Assembly (NCBI GenBank): GCA_036244855.1
Contig: BQKZ01001324.1
Location: forward strand, 7,887 to 71,886
Reading direction: 5' to 3'
Origin: Temnopleurus reevesii
Taxonomy: Eukaryota; Echinodermata; Echinoidea; Temnopleuroida; Temnopleuridae
DNA: 64,000 nucleotides
Below are positions 41,320 to 53,292 of this stretch, in pieces (the first letter of the stretch is position 1; every line of letters begins with the position of its first letter). A program made the translations under genes and the position numbers. The notes under the pieces are model-generated. The model worked only from the letters and a program-made list of their open reading frames with translations. It was not told the origin of the DNA and ran no database searches.

Positions 41320-42025
41320 GGTGATATTCTGGTAGCTGTCTTATCTCAGTGTCTTATCTTTTGTCTTATCTCCATAAGATAAGACAGTGCTAGTACAGTC
41401 TTAAATCAGTATTCTGAAAACTCACGTTTCTCTGTCTTATCTCTCTTAGGACCCGCCTATCTTATCTCAAATAACCAATCGAAGTCAATTTGTTCCATTC
41501 CTCTCTCAAGCTCATTGACCAGTGAAAACCTTAGCTGAAGCCCCTGCACAACACAGTTTCAATACGCTGAAACACTTCGCATACTGCGCGCTAGCAAATT
41601 AATTGTCCTAATTATCACATGCTTGTTTTGAGCATATATGTGAAACAAATTCATCCTGTTGCATCAAATCTGTATTGGTATTTCATACTCAGACATTCGT
41701 TTCTAAACATGATCTATTTCCTAATTACCTTTAATGCAAGAAAAATTGCCGCCATGGCGGAGATAAGACAGCTAGGAGGTGTCCTAAGTCTCTATGCGAA
41801 GTAATACATTAGAAAAGATAAGACAAAAGATAAGACACTTTTCAGAATACCAATTTATCTTATCTTTTTGCACGCAATACGTTGCGCACTGCTTTTTCAT
41901 GACGCGCAGAGGCAATAAGACAACAGATAAGACAGAAGTTAGGACACCGAGATAAGACACCTTCCAGAATAGCAAATTAAAGATAAGATAACATTTTGAG
42001 ATAAGACACCTACCAGAATACCGCC
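41320..42025. mobile_element. 706-bp non-autonomous DNA transposon with GATAAGAC subterminal repeats
   Basis: Termini GGTGATATTCTGGTAG and CTACCAGAATACCGCC are inverted repeats continuing into GTGTCTTATCTC/GAGATAAGACAC. GATAAGAC or its complement occurs well over ten times near both ends. CCAGG directly flanks both ends (41,315-41,319; 42,026-42,030), consistent with a CWG or CCWGG target duplication. Short CWG target duplications are known for some Harbinger elements; the family assignment is inference. No transposase. Confidence 0.85.
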
Positions 42026-42114
42026 CCAGGTTTCCTTTGATTTTGGATTTGTCAAGAAACAGTCTCATTGAAAAAAAATGGCTGATGATAATCATGGCTC
42101 TGTATCTTGGGAGT

Positions 42115-42391
42115 TTGTGGAGGCGCTGTGGTGTAGTGGTCGTAGGTTCGAATCCCACCCATGGCGTCAATTTCCTTCAGCAAGAAATTTATCCAAACTG
42201 TGCTGCACTCAACCCAAGGGAGGTGAATGGGTACCTGGCAGGAATATTTATTCCTTGAAATGCCAAGTGTGCTGGTGGCTGCGTGGCTAAAGCCAGGGTA
42301 ATAATAATGTAAAGCGCCTTGAGCACTCAGTAATGAGAGTGGATATGTGTGCTATATAAATTGCATATATATTATTATTATTATTATTATT
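42115..42391 (+). mobile_element. tRNA-headed SINE, near full length
   Basis: GGAGGCGCTGTGGTGTAGTG carries an A box and GTAGGTTCGAATCCCACC a B box, followed by the body (CCATGGCGTCAATTTCCTTC), then GTAAAGCGCCTTGAGCACTC and GCTATATAAATTGC with (ATT)n. The tail resembles 3' tails that SINEs share with CR1/L2-type LINEs. The segment between A and B boxes is partly deleted compared with the 45.2-kb copy. Confidence 0.88.
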
Positions 42392-43559
42392 TGTAGAAAA
42401 GTTGAGAATGAATGAGAATGTTCATTCGAGTTAATTACCAAATTTATTAGAGATTCAGACCCTCAAAACTGTATGGAGACTGCAAAGTCATCTAACCATT
42501 ACTTAATGGAATTTTGCCTGGGGAGCTACAAGCTAGCTAGAGCCCCAAGATAGTTCCGTCAACTTCTGTGCATTTTATTGTGTAAGAGGTTGTCGAGACT
42601 TCTACTGCTATCACAACGACATTGCATAGTACCCTGATGGAATTTACAAAGGTTGCCCCGAGACACAGAAGTAGAAGTTGTACAGGAGGCTTCAATGCCC
42701 ACAATATTGCGCCCAATATTACATCCATGACATTTACTCTGGTGATATTTGATCTGAAGGATAAGATCTACACCTTTAGCCAAACTTCAAACTTAATCTC
42801 AAACCTAACCTTAATCCTCACATCAATCTGAAGCATAAAACCCATCACAACCCCAAAATCTACATATAGTCAATAGCTAGGACCAAAGATATTGCTGCAA
42901 GAGAAGTTGTTGTGTCACCCATGAAAGATCTATCAGTATAATTTTCTCAACCATTTCTTGTAACGAGAATCACACCAGAATTAGTGTTATGTAAAAAAAG
43001 AAATAATGATTGTCAAACAATTAATGACTTGTGAATAATTGTATCTCATAATTGAATTCATCTTTAGATATTTCTTTGGCATGATTTATGAGAAACTTGC
43101 ACAGAATGGCATAGTTCCATGAACTAGGGACAGATAAAATGCTTCAAACTTACATGTATCTGTAAATGAACCTATTTTGACACACCCTTTCTGTAATCAA
43201 ATAATTGTTAAAAATAGTATACATTTTATTTCAAAGTGATTGTTGAAATAATTTCAGAAAAGAACAAATTGAGAAAGTAATAAGTAAAACAGCTGCCTCT
43301 GGTAAAATTGTTTGATTTATCAAATGTCAACCAACCGAAGTTAACAGAATAGAGTTTCCGCAGCCAGCAAGGTAATTGGAAAATATATAAATAAATGAGG
43401 ATGGTATTGTGTGACTGAAAGGTCCAGGGGAAAGGGCTTACGAACTTGATAACATTGGTACAATTGTCAATTACAAGCAATAAACATGGCGTGTTGAATA
43501 GAAATGTCAAGAAGTGAAGCAATCGATGGAAGAAGGGTCTTTCGAGTGGCTCCTTCATA

Positions 43560-44010
43560 ATCTGAATGGGGGAGAGAGACGAGATAGGAAATTGAAATGG
43601 GGAGAAGGATAAGGCTAAGGGTGGCTGCGAGTGGGATTGATTGGGTGTTAGGAGATATGGATTTTGAAGGGAAGTGGAAAGGGAGTTAAACAAGGGGGGG
43701 GGGGGTTGAGTGGATGGGGATGAGAGGAGGAGGGATATATATACAAGATCACAGTGACATGGTTGCAGAGGAGGGAGGGGTTAATATTAAGATATTTAGG
43801 AAGGAGAGAGATGGGATATGAAATTGAAATGGGGAGAAGGATAATATGGCCAAAGGTTTCTGTGTATGATTGGCGAGGTGAGGTGTGAAGATGGAGGGGA
43901 GGGGATATGGGACAGGAGGGATTTTAAGACAGAGTTTAGAGTAACATGGTTATAGAGGAGGGAGAGAGATAGGATAGGAAATTGAAATGGGGAGAAGGCT
44001 AAGGGTAGCT
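43560..44010. repeat. Purine-rich tandem repeat
   Basis: AAATTGAAATGGGGAGAAGG recurs at about 43,590, 43,822 and 43,979, each preceded by GGAGAGAGA.GA.ATAGG or GGGATATG and followed by AAGG.TA.GG. A poly-G run sits at ~43,685. ORFs on the minus strand are Pro/Ser/Phe-rich by-products. Confidence 0.75.
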
Positions 44011-44239
44011 GGAGCAGGATTGTATTCAAACTCTGCTATCAGTGTTAGATGTGAAGTCATCATAAGATCTGTAAATATTGAAATGTGTGTTACTAGCATA
44101 GATATGTTTCTGTAATTCATTTACATAACTCTATCCCAAAGGTTCCAACCTGAAATTAGTATAGATTATGTTGTGTATCAAATAAGAAGCTTAGTATGTT
44201 CATGATGCACTGAAAGGGGCAAATTGAATTAAGTTTAAA

Positions 44240-45080
44240 AACTTGTGTGCACAAATTAAATTCAGCTTACTACATAAGACATTCACATATTTATTTATAC
44301 CTAGCTATAACACAAATTTTCATATCATGTATTCCATTCCAGAACCTTGGCTAATGATCCAAAGAAAGTTTCAAAACTTTGAATTGTACAAACTCGTATG
44401 TGCACAAGTGTTTGTAGACCTTGGTTCGGACCCTGACCTAGCTAGCTGCACTCCCATCCCAAACAAGAATCAAACAATCCCCTCAAAGGTCATCGTTCAT
44501 CCCACTTAATGTTGTCCCTTTGTGCCATTCGTCATCATGCGATTTTGCCTACATTTCTTAAAGTGCCCTCGTGCAGCCTCGGACATTAAAAGATTTCCAA
44601 AGATCGAAACACGAGGACAGACGTGTAGTTTTTTCCAAGGACTTCCGTGGCTAACGTGAATTAATATTCCGAAACCTGATCACGAAGATGGACTCAAACA
44701 AATAATCTTGATGAGTGAATTCCTTTGAAATCAGAAAATTTGATTATTGTCCGTCAGTGTTGGATATTGATTGGGTGCAGTGTCTTCAAATTGCGTTCGG
44801 GATGATCGTGTTGTTGGTGTGTAGCGCATCATTCAATATTGATTTGAGCTCCCCACTATCTACAAATTGATTGGGGGTAGTGTGAAGAGATAGGACTGTT
44901 CGAGAGTAAGGGAGATTGGAAAGTTATTTCCTGAAACCTATTGGAATATTGATACGATGCGTTTTTATACAGTGCTTACATTTCAAGGGAATGGCTGAGC
45001 ATCCTTTTAATTATTATTTTGTAATTTCTCCCTCAAGAAAAAACATTCGCTTCAGCTATTTGCTACTCAGATCCAATTTT
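44240..45080. other. Intergenic, single-copy-looking, no gene recognised
   Basis: 44,500-44,900 is somewhat less AT-rich. TATTGATTGGG.G.AGTGT appears twice (about 44,767 and 44,868). No coding region could be supported. Confidence 0.45.
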
Positions 45081-45084
45081 GCCG

Positions 45085-45205
45085 AGAAACCAATCGTTAT
45101 GGAATATGCATGAGGTGTATTTTCATCACATCACAATTAAATGGCTGAGCATAGGGTCATTGTTGTCACATTTTATGCACTTTTGTTCAACTAACAAATT
45201 ATCAC
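45085..45205 (+). mobile_element. Copy of the GAGATGCCAACC MITE family (partial)
   Basis: AACCAATCGTTATGGAATAT and GCATGAGGTGTATTTTCAT, followed by AATGGCTGAGCATAGGGTCA, match the intact element at 50,480-50,668. Ends are incomplete. Confidence 0.65.
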
Positions 45206-45210
45206 ATTTT

Positions 45211-45503
45211 AATAATAATAATAATAGATGCAATTTATATAGCGCACGTATCCACTCTGCTGAGTGCTCAAGGCGCTTTACATTATTATTACCCTGGCTT
45301 TAGCCCGGCAGCCATCCACGGCGCACTTGGCATTTCAAGGAATAAATATTCCTGCCAGGTGCCCATTCACCTCACCTGGGTTGAGTGCAGCACAATATGG
45401 ATGAATTTCTTGCTGAAGGAAATTGACGCCATGGGTAGGATTCGAACCTACGACCCTCTAGTTGAAAAGAAAGAGTCACAACCACTACACCACAGCGCCT
45501 CCA
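45211..45503 (-). mobile_element. tRNA-headed SINE, full length, minus strand
   Basis: Minus-strand A box GGTGTAGTGGTTG and B box GGTTCGAATCC lie in the expected spacing with an intact tRNA-like head. The body matches the 42.1-kb copy, and the tail (GTAAAGCGCCTTGAGCACTC, GCTATATAAATTGC) ends in (TTA)n at 45,211-45,225. Confidence 0.9.
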
Positions 45504-45780
45504 CCTTGTTATATCTGGGCCAAAATACAATAAATTACAAAGAGATGGGACCAGGAAAATTACCTAGTTATAACGAGAGCTTGTTATATCAGTGCTCTTT
45601 ATAACGAGGTTTGACTGTACTGTGCTACAGAGGTGTGAACCTCCAAGAATATATGCAAGGATAGAAATTGAATTGTGAATAACCAAACAGCTGAGCCAAA
45701 TTTTTCTCCATGAGAGAAAGCATAACATTGACCATTGACATTTTAATTTTGATCTCATGCATAATTTGGTATGGGTAGCA

Positions 45781-45969
45781 CAGACCTCCCAACCATTATG
45801 AATGTGGAGGGATAAATATGATTTTCATCATTCTGAAGTCATGTTTTCATTGCATATTATGATTGTTCATGATAATTGTACTACACTTTCCTATGGGAAT
45901 CATTATTCTTCCCTCTTTTTTATAGCAAAATCATCCCTCTTTTTTAGTCTATAAGGTTGGGAGGTCTGG
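45781..45969. mobile_element. 189-bp MITE with CAGACCTCCCAACC termini
   Basis: CAGACCTCCCAACC at the left is exactly inverted as GGTTGGGAGGTCTG at the right. Internal CCCTCTTTTTTA.AGCAAAATCAT is AT-rich. No ORF. Target duplication not clear. Confidence 0.82.
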
Positions 45970-45980
45970 AATATGTAATG

Positions 45981-46029
<49 letters not shown>

Positions 46030-46030
46030 T

Positions 46031-46262
46031 ATCTCTTATTTACCCAGGGTAATTACTTTTAGCTGTAAGCTGTTCTTCCAGCAGCAGGCCCTGCATAACA
46101 TAAAGTTATTATTACACTTCTCCTTTCTTAAATGCCGATCGCCTGACAAGAAGGCAGATGGTCCCATTTTTATATTAAGTCTTTGGTATGACTTGGCCGA
46201 GGATTGAACCCAAGACCTTCCGTTCATGGGGCAGACGCTCTACCACTGAGCCACACATGTCC
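46031..46262 (-). mobile_element. tRNA-headed SINE of a second family, minus strand
   Basis: Minus strand begins GTGTGGCTCAGTGGTAGAGC (strong A box), then GGGTTCAATCC (B box). The body differs from the 42/45-kb family, and the 3' end abuts (TTA)n at 45,981-46,030. The pre-B-box region keeps a tRNA-like TCTGCCCCATGAACGGAAGG loop, but no complete tRNA cloverleaf is formed. Confidence 0.85.
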
Positions 46263-46554
46263 GGTAATAATCCAGCATAGCGACAAGGAAACAGGGGGTT
46301 TCCCCCTTTTTCCTTTTTCCTTGAGTGTGACACAACAATTAGAGATACAAATCTAAAAATCCCTCGTGGATCCTCGTATGAAACTTGTTATCTATTTGTT
46401 ATTATTCATGGTCATGAATGATACATTTGATCTTCCATGTGCTAACAAGGCTGAATGTCAGTTTAATTTGATTGTCCAGATAGAAATTGAATTTCCCTGA
46501 ATGATGTTATTCATGGCTAAGGCCACATGCTGATACAATCGTTTGTTTAAATGT

Positions 46555-46980
46555 AAATGTACATTGTGAACCTCTTGGCTTGGGTCAAGGGACAATGATA
46601 GGGAATAATTCTGGAAAGACCCCACTATGAGAAGGAGGGACATATGAATAGACAAAGTAAACAACTTTATTCAAGCCATCACGATAGCTGCATGATCACA
46701 AAAGGAAAAAAAAAACTTTCCCTGTTTCTTTAATGTTATACATTGTGAACCTCTTGGCTTAGGTCAATGAACAATGATAGGGAATAATTCTGGAGAGAGA
46801 AGGAGGGACATATGAAGAAGGAGGGACATATGAAAAGACAAAGTGAACAATGATAGGGAATAATTCTGGTAAGGCAGCATTTTAAGCAGAAGCGACATAT
46901 GAATTGGACAAAGTAAACAACTTCATTCAAGCCTTCACAATAGCTGCATGATCACAAAAGGAAAAAAAAACATGATCCTT
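46555..46980. repeat. Tandem duplication, ~180-bp unit
   Basis: CATTGTGAACCTCTTGGCTT, GACAATGATAGGGAATAATT, GACAAAGTAAACAACTTTATTC and TAGCTGCATGATCACAAAAG occur in the same order at 46,560-46,720 and 46,738-46,975. The second copy has an internal GAAGGAGGGACATATGAA duplication. Confidence 0.88.
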
Positions 46981-48100
46981 CATGTTTATTCGATGAGCAG
47001 GTGGGATACCTTTCTCCACAGAATAAATGGGAACGGAATTTCTTTTGTTTTTTTTGGTGTATCCAGCTAGTACTGTGAATGTTTAAATAGATGTTGTTTA
47101 CTTTGTCCAAATCCTTCGTTCCTTATGCTCACAGTGACAGCTGAAGTTACACAGGTTTTTATCCTAATTCACAAATGAATATATTGTTGAGGAAATAAAA
47201 GAATCCCAAAGCAAAGAATATAAAACAGATGCAGTGAAAAGATTTTACAAATTTTAAAGCTTCAGCCCCCCTCCCAATAAAAATCTCTAAATGAATATTG
47301 TTTGTCAAGAAAAAAAAAATATCTTGTTTTGTTTTGATATACCACTGTATTCATGTTCCTGATTGAACCATTCAAGCATGTCTTTCCCCACCATACTGAA
47401 TGTCAGGTTACTTCAATTATCCAGATAGAAAGAGGCTTTTTATTGTCAAGGCCACATATTAATGCAATTGTTCGTTATGTGCAACTTGAATGTCATGAAT
47501 TGATCCATAAAGTCATTACAGATATATGCCAAGGTTCAGAGGCCAAAAACGTATGAGTGTTCCATTGATTCCCATGGACCAATGATATAACCTAGTGTCC
47601 CATGAATGTGAAGTTAGTAGAAATGCATCCAAATTTGGAAAAATGTGAAAATAGAAAATTGCCAAAAAGTTGGAGACTTGGGAGGTGTGTGCTTTAGGAA
47701 TATTTCTATGAATACATACATGGGCTTGTGTTTGCACAGGAGGTTCATCATATTCATCATTCTTTTTAGATTTTGTATCATTAAAGAACGTTAAAGAAAA
47801 AATACACAACATTTACATATATTTGAAGAAAAGAGATGCAGTGAAAAGAATTCAACCACTATAGAAAAATTCTTGCTTCATTGGTGCTTGTGCACAAAGT
47901 TAACAAAACGTTGATGTTAGGTGAAATCATGTATAATTCTAGACGTATTGTTAAATTTATTTCAGACATTTTGTTTGAGTACAAATGTGCTTTGTTTTGT
48001 TATAGAATATGTTTTTATCACAACTTCTAAAAATATACCCATAATTTGCAAAGCTAGTGTCTTGAATGCATTTCCTATTTCATAGAATTATCTTTCATTA
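46980..48100. other. Intergenic, no gene recognised
   Basis: AT-rich. GCAGTGAAAAGA occurs at 47,230 and 47,837, suggesting old duplication. No coding or RNA gene supported. Confidence 0.45.
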
Positions 48101-48109
48101 TTATATTTT

Positions 48110-48530
48110 GCTGTTATACATCATATTTTTTGTTTTAATGGATGTCCAAACTGACACTAATATCAAGTTAAACTTTATTTTTTGTCTCTAACCCGACATG
48201 TTGAACAAAAATACTTAGTAAATGCCTACATAGTAATGTTAATATCTAGTGTGGGTGATCCTACTACACATGCATACTTGCAGTTCTGTACCTAGATGAT
48301 TTCATCACACCCACCCCAATATCAAAATTTTTCATTTATTTGTCATATTTTTATTTGTTTTAATGGATGTGAAAACTTACAATGATATCAAGTTAAACTT
48401 TATTTCATGTCTCTTTCACCCACATGTTAATCAGTAAATACTTAGTAGATGCCTTCACAGTAATGTTAACAATACTCCTACATATGCATACTTGCAGTAC
48501 CTAGATAATTTCATCACACCCACCCCAATA
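48110..48530. repeat. Tandem duplication, ~225-bp unit
   Basis: TTTTAATGGATGT..AAACTGACA, ATATCAAGTTAAACTTTATT, CTTAGTA.ATGCCT.CA.AGTAATGTTAA and GATGATTTCATCACACCCACC recur at 48,137-48,325 and 48,358-48,530. Confidence 0.88.
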
Positions 48531-48739
48531 TAAAAAAAACAATACAGGAACAACTCCTGCGATGTTTATGTACAACAGAACCCAAATTTATGAGCAAAGA
48601 AGCGCATCTCAAAATGGAACGTTATTGAATCATGACTGAGCTACTTTCCGAGGAGAATATCCGCTCAAAAATGGATTCTGATTTTTTTTCATCTGGCAAT
48701 TTGGAATGAGCAACCTTTGACATTTCGGGAATCACGTGT

Positions 48740-49460
48740 GAGTGTAATGAAGAAGAAACGAAGGATGGTGGGGAAAGAGGGATGGGGTGATGATGATTGG
48801 GTAGGGGATACGTTTGAAAGATAGAGAGATGAGATGATGATTGGGGCAGGGGATAAGTTTTGAAGAGAAGGAAAAGGAAAAGATGAGGGATAGAGTGATG
48901 ATGATTGCACAGGGGATAGGTTTGAATGGAATCAGGAGAAGTAAAAGGAAAAGAAAGAGATATGAAGATTTTTAGGGAACAGAATAGGTGAACATGAAGA
49001 GAGGTGGGATGATAGTGATTGGGACAGGGGATAGGTCTGAATGAAAGAAGAAAGAAAATATAAGATAGAGAGTATGATCATGATTGGGGAAAGGGATATG
49101 CTCAAATGGAAGTAAGAGAGGGAAAAGATAGAGAAAGAGGGATGGTGTGATGATGATCAGGCAAGGGATGGGTTTGAATGGAAGAAGGAGGTGGAAAAGA
49201 AAAAGAAAGAGAGATTGGATGATTATATGGGCAGGAAATATGTTTGAATGGAAGAAGGAAAAGGGAAGGAAAGAGAGATATGGGGATGATGGGGCAGAGG
49301 ATAATTTTTAATGTAAGGAGGAGGAAATGATGAATAGTGTAGAGACATTAAGAAAAGGAAGATAAAAGATCAAGAAAGGGGGGATAGTTAAAAATGAAGT
49401 TAGTTAGGTGAAGGGAAGAATGGATGAAAATTGAGAAAGAGAGATAGAGAAAGGGAACGA
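48740..49460. repeat. Purine-rich degenerate tandem repeat
   Basis: Variants of TGATGATGATTGGG.AGGGG followed by ATA.GTTTGAATGGAAGAAGG recur about seven times at ~70-110 bp. No coding content. Confidence 0.75.
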
Positions 49461-49483
49461 TGGATGTAGGTTATTTATTGTTA

Positions 49484-49662
49484 CTGCTGAGCCATCCACT
49501 GGCACTGAATTATTACAAGGAATAAATTCCTGCTTTGTATAAGTTTTCACGTGAGTTGAGTGCAGCACAATGTGAATGAATTTCTTGCTAAAAAAAATAA
49601 AGACTATTGGTGGGATTCAAACTGCAACCCTCTGATTGAAAGATTCAGAACCACTAAGATAC
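49484..49662 (-). mobile_element. Diverged tRNA-headed SINE fragment, minus strand
   Basis: GAGTTGAGTGCAGCACAATG, GAATGAATTTCTTGCT and GGTGGGATTCAAACTGCAAC correspond to the 45.2-kb SINE with many substitutions. The 3' tail is missing. Confidence 0.75.
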
Positions 49663-49789
49663 AGAATATACCCCCAAATATGGCTTGATACAGACAGTGA
49701 AGAGAGAGATGGTAGAAGTGAGTATGAGTGGTTTAGATTGAAAGAGAGAGGGTCACATCACAAAGCTTATTACCATCGTCACTCACCTT

Positions 49790-50480
49790 TGATGAGAGAA
49801 ATTGATTGGTAGACCATCGCCGGGGAGGATGCAGGTCGCTAAGTATTTGGACAGTATGCTTCACCCACCATCGCGCTATCACAAGAGATGCCAACCGTTC
49901 CAGAATGAAATGTAAATTCAAAAGAAATTGATTGGTCAACCATCGCTGCATCGTCGAGCAGGATGCAGGTCGCTAAGTATTATGGACAGTATGCTTCGCC
50001 TGCCATTGCGCAGTAGTTGCATCAACAGAGATGCCAACAATACCAGAATATTCATGAGATATATTTTCATATACATTCAAGAGAAATTGATTGGTAGACG
50101 ATCACTGAGCAGGATGGAGGTCGCGAAGTATTCAGACAGTGGGTTTCACCCGCCATCGTGCCATAGTCTTACCACCGGAGATGCCAACCATTCCAGAATA
50201 TGCATGAGGTTTTTTTTCATGTAAATTGAAGAGAAATTTATTTGTAGACAATTGCCTAGCAGTATGCAATTCGCTAAGTATTTGGACAGTATGCTTAACC
50301 CACCATTAATTGAGCTAGAAGTATCATTAGAGATGGCAACCGTTCCAGAATATGCATGAGATGTTTTTTCATATAAATTCAAGAGAAATTGATTGGTAGA
50401 TGATCACTGAGCAGGATGGAGGTCACGAAGTGTTTGGATAGTATCGTGCACCCGCCATCATGATAAAATCAAATGACCAG
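49790..50480 (+). repeat. Tandem array derived from a MITE end, about five ~130-160-bp units
   Basis: Each unit carries GAGAAATTGATTGGTAGAC, GAGCAGGATGGAGGTCGC, AAGTATTTGGACAGTATGCTTC, ACCC.CCAT and GAGATGCCAACCGTTCCAGAATAT. Units start near 49,795, 49,921, 50,080, 50,229 and 50,383. The last unit runs into an intact MITE. Confidence 0.88.
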
Positions 50481-50668
50481 GTGCCAACCGTTACAGGATA
50501 TGCATGAGGTGTATTTTCATATAAATTCAAGGCTTTCATCACAGGTGAATGGCTGAGGGCATAGATAGTCATTGATTGTCATATATTTCTTTCACTTTTA
50601 AGCAGCTTTTGTTTATTCACATTTTAATTTGGACCTCCTGCATATTTCGGGACGGTCGGCATCTCTGC
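50480..50668. mobile_element. MITE with GGATGTCC-type inverted ends (GAGATGCCAACC family)
   Basis: The left end GTGCCAACCGTTACAGGATATGCATGAGG is mirrored by CCTCCTGCATATTTCGGGAC then GGTCGGCATCTCTGC. About 190 bp, AT-rich inside, no ORF. Relatives occur at 45,085 and 63,710. Confidence 0.75.
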
Positions 50669-50669
50669 A

Positions 50670-51380
50670 TCAAGACTACACTATAGCGGTCTCGCCATGA
50701 TGTTGCTATACTCTCTGTACATCGAGCAAGGTTCGTTCATGCACTGGTACTGGTGTTATTATCTATAAAGTATTTCTTCCACAGTTTAGTGATTATAGTC
50801 TTTTGTTATGAGCAGCTGATAGAAATGATATTGCACAGTCAAGTAAGTTTCTGCATGTATAATGGTCGTTTTAATCGGTTGCTATGTGATCTGTAAACTG
50901 ACATTTAGCTTTTCCCCAGTTCATTTCTCCTATTCTAGGATGCAGGCCGAAATACCTATTCTAATTACAGTTTAGGGACTGCAAGGAGACAGAAATAGAT
51001 CTATGCAATTAACTTTACTATTAATCATATTTCGCTATTCATTGTAAGCTTAACTAATTCGGCTCTCAATACTTCATTCCCCTTATCTATCAATCAGCAA
51101 TACTGTAGTCTGGGAGACGTACATGTCTACATTGTGTATTCACTATTAAGTATTCATGTTTACGCCTATGCTGGCAGTAATGTTACAGGAAAAAAAAGAT
51201 AATTGCCTATTTCATATAACTGTCTTCATAACAGTAAGTGGTGGTGAACCATCAATTGTGTTTCAGTCATAGTTAAAGAAATGACAATACATGAATCAAT
51301 TAAACATCATATAACAATGAGCTGCTTTCATGCTCAGTAAGGGATCAAACATACTCATAGTAATTTCTAATCATATACTC
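50670..51380. other. Intergenic, no feature recognised
   Basis: AT-rich, apparently single-copy. No coding region, repeat or RNA gene identified. Confidence 0.5.
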
Positions 51381-51384
51381 TAAT

Positions 51385-51560
51385 GGGGTGTTGCTCAAAA
51401 GTTGCAATCGATCGAAAGTTGCAGTTGATTGGAACGCGCCAATCAAAATCAATTTTTCATGCGCGTCTTGTTAAATGCACATACTGTGCGTGAATGAAAG
51501 TGCGTGTTACAATTTGCAAAGTTGCAGATGATTTGCAGTTGATTTTGAACAACACCCTCT
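51385..51560. mobile_element. Palindromic MITE (GGGTGTTG family), copy 4
   Basis: GGGGTGTTGCTCAAAAGTTGC at the left is inverted in TTGATTTTGAACAACACCC at the right. The centre has GGAACGCGCCAATCAAAATC and CATGCGCGTCTTGTTAAATG. With copy 2 this is the best preserved member. Confidence 0.87.
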
Positions 51561-51564
51561 TAAA

Positions 51565-52560
51565 AAAGTATCAAGTAGTCTTATATGAATGTGATACTTC
51601 GTGAAGCATGAAAATGAGCAGCTGGAGTACCATTTGTCATTGAGTTTACTCCTCCTGTTTCCTTGTAACTGGTTCATCGAGAAATCATATTTCTAGTTAT
51701 TATTTGAAATGACATTTTTTTGCTTGCTCTCTAAAAATAATGAGTGACATTTTTCTTTCGGGAATGAGTGAAGTTTTTAGTGTGTAAGTTGAGTTAATTT
51801 TTAAGAGTGAAATTTTAGGACATTTTTAGTGAATTTCTGTTTTTTCACTTTTTTGTAGTGACCTCCCTGACCATTAATAAACATAAACTAAATGATATCT
51901 AACTCCCAAGATAACTTTTTCAACTCACCTTTTTTTAAAAGAGAATACCTTACACGGAGTAAAATTATGCACAGTTACTGTAAATGAGAAGAAAAAATGT
52001 CAGAAAACAAAACCAGGTAGGATATCACTTATAATACATGATAACATGTTGGGTTTCCTTTTGGGCAGGCTATTTCTTTGGTTCTCCCTTGGTCTCTGTC
52101 ACCCTCTGCTTTTCCTCTCTCTAGCACTTTTATCCTCCCTATATACTCTCAAACCCCTGTCCTTCTCTCCCTTCATCTATCTATCTAAACTTCCACAACA
52201 TAAAATGCCCACTGTGCTTTACATGAACTCAGACATGTACTTGCCCATGTTGAGCCTCCCCAGATCCCCCATTTCCTGCCTAAGACTATAAGCAACTCAT
52301 GCACACATACTGAATGCAGTTTTAATGACCCCTACGCGAGCACCTAAGTACCACATATTAATCACCACCTCCCCCAAGATCGGTCTAAATCTGTTCACTT
52401 GTCGAGATATTAATTCAATCCTCCCCAATTTCATGCCCCAATTTGCTGAACGGCCCCAAATGAGTCCCTCTTGCCGTCTGGTAGAACACAGACTGGGATT
52501 GCGTACGAGCTTAATATTTCATGTTGGATGCGCGTCCCTATTCATCTTTGGATGGTAATT
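51565..52560. other. Intergenic, no gene recognised
   Basis: 51,700-52,020 has repeated TTTTTAGTG words. 52,040-52,330 is pyrimidine-rich and gives an open 81-codon frame (Leu/Ser-rich) that I do not recognise and do not support as a gene. Confidence 0.45.
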
Positions 52561-52599
52561 CATTAGGGTCTGTTTCCATGGATAGCTGTGTGTGAAGTT

Positions 52600-52990
52600 T
52601 AAAGGTCAGTGCATATTGTTATATGTTGGTGTGTTCACATGGATAGCCTTTGTAATGAAGCGCATCTTCATCTGGTGAAGATTTTGGTTTGTTCACATGG
52701 ACATCCTGTCTGCAAAGTGCATCTCCTTTATGGGGTGTACATACACGTATATTGGGGTGTTCCCATGGACAGACTGTCTGTGAATTAAGAGCATCTTTAT
52801 TGGGGTGTTCATACATGGACGTGTTCACATGGACAACCTGTCTACATGTACAAAGTGCATCCTTATTGGGTGTTTATACATTGGTTTTGTTCCCACGGAC
52901 AGGCTTTCTGTGAACTGCATCTTCATCTTTATGTGGTAATCCATTGGTTGGTTCCCATGAACAGCATTTCTACAAAGTGCATTTTCATCT
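52600..52990. repeat. Degenerate ~60-65-bp tandem repeat
   Basis: GGTGTTCACATGGA.A.CCTGTCTG followed by AAGTGCATCTTCAT recurs about six times with indels. Both strands give short Cys/His/Thr frames that are repeat artefacts. Confidence 0.8.
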
Positions 52991-53119
52991 GTTGTTTTTT
53001 CAAATTCATATTGGTTTAATTGTACATGGAGAGTGCACCCTCTCTCCAGCATGTGCTGTCATATACATGTATGTGAATGTTACTGTTATGATCTGTTCTC
53101 TTAATAGCAAGTCTGCCAA

Positions 53120-53292
53120 AGGGCTGTTGCTTCGATGTTGCCATATTTTGTGATCGGTGTGCACCAATGAAAATCATTGTTTTATGCACGTCTTGTTAGA
53201 GGTGTAGAGTGCGCACAAATGAAATTGCATGTTTCAATTTGCAGCTGATTTGCAATTAATTTGCAATTAATTGTAACTTTCTTGCAACACTC
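53120..53292. mobile_element. Palindromic MITE (GGGTGTTG family), copy 5, diverged
   Basis: GGGCTGTTGCTTCGATGTTGC...CACGTCTTGTTAG...GTAACTTTCTTGCAACACTC follows the family order but with many changes and a duplicated TTTGCAATTAA segment. Confidence 0.7.
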
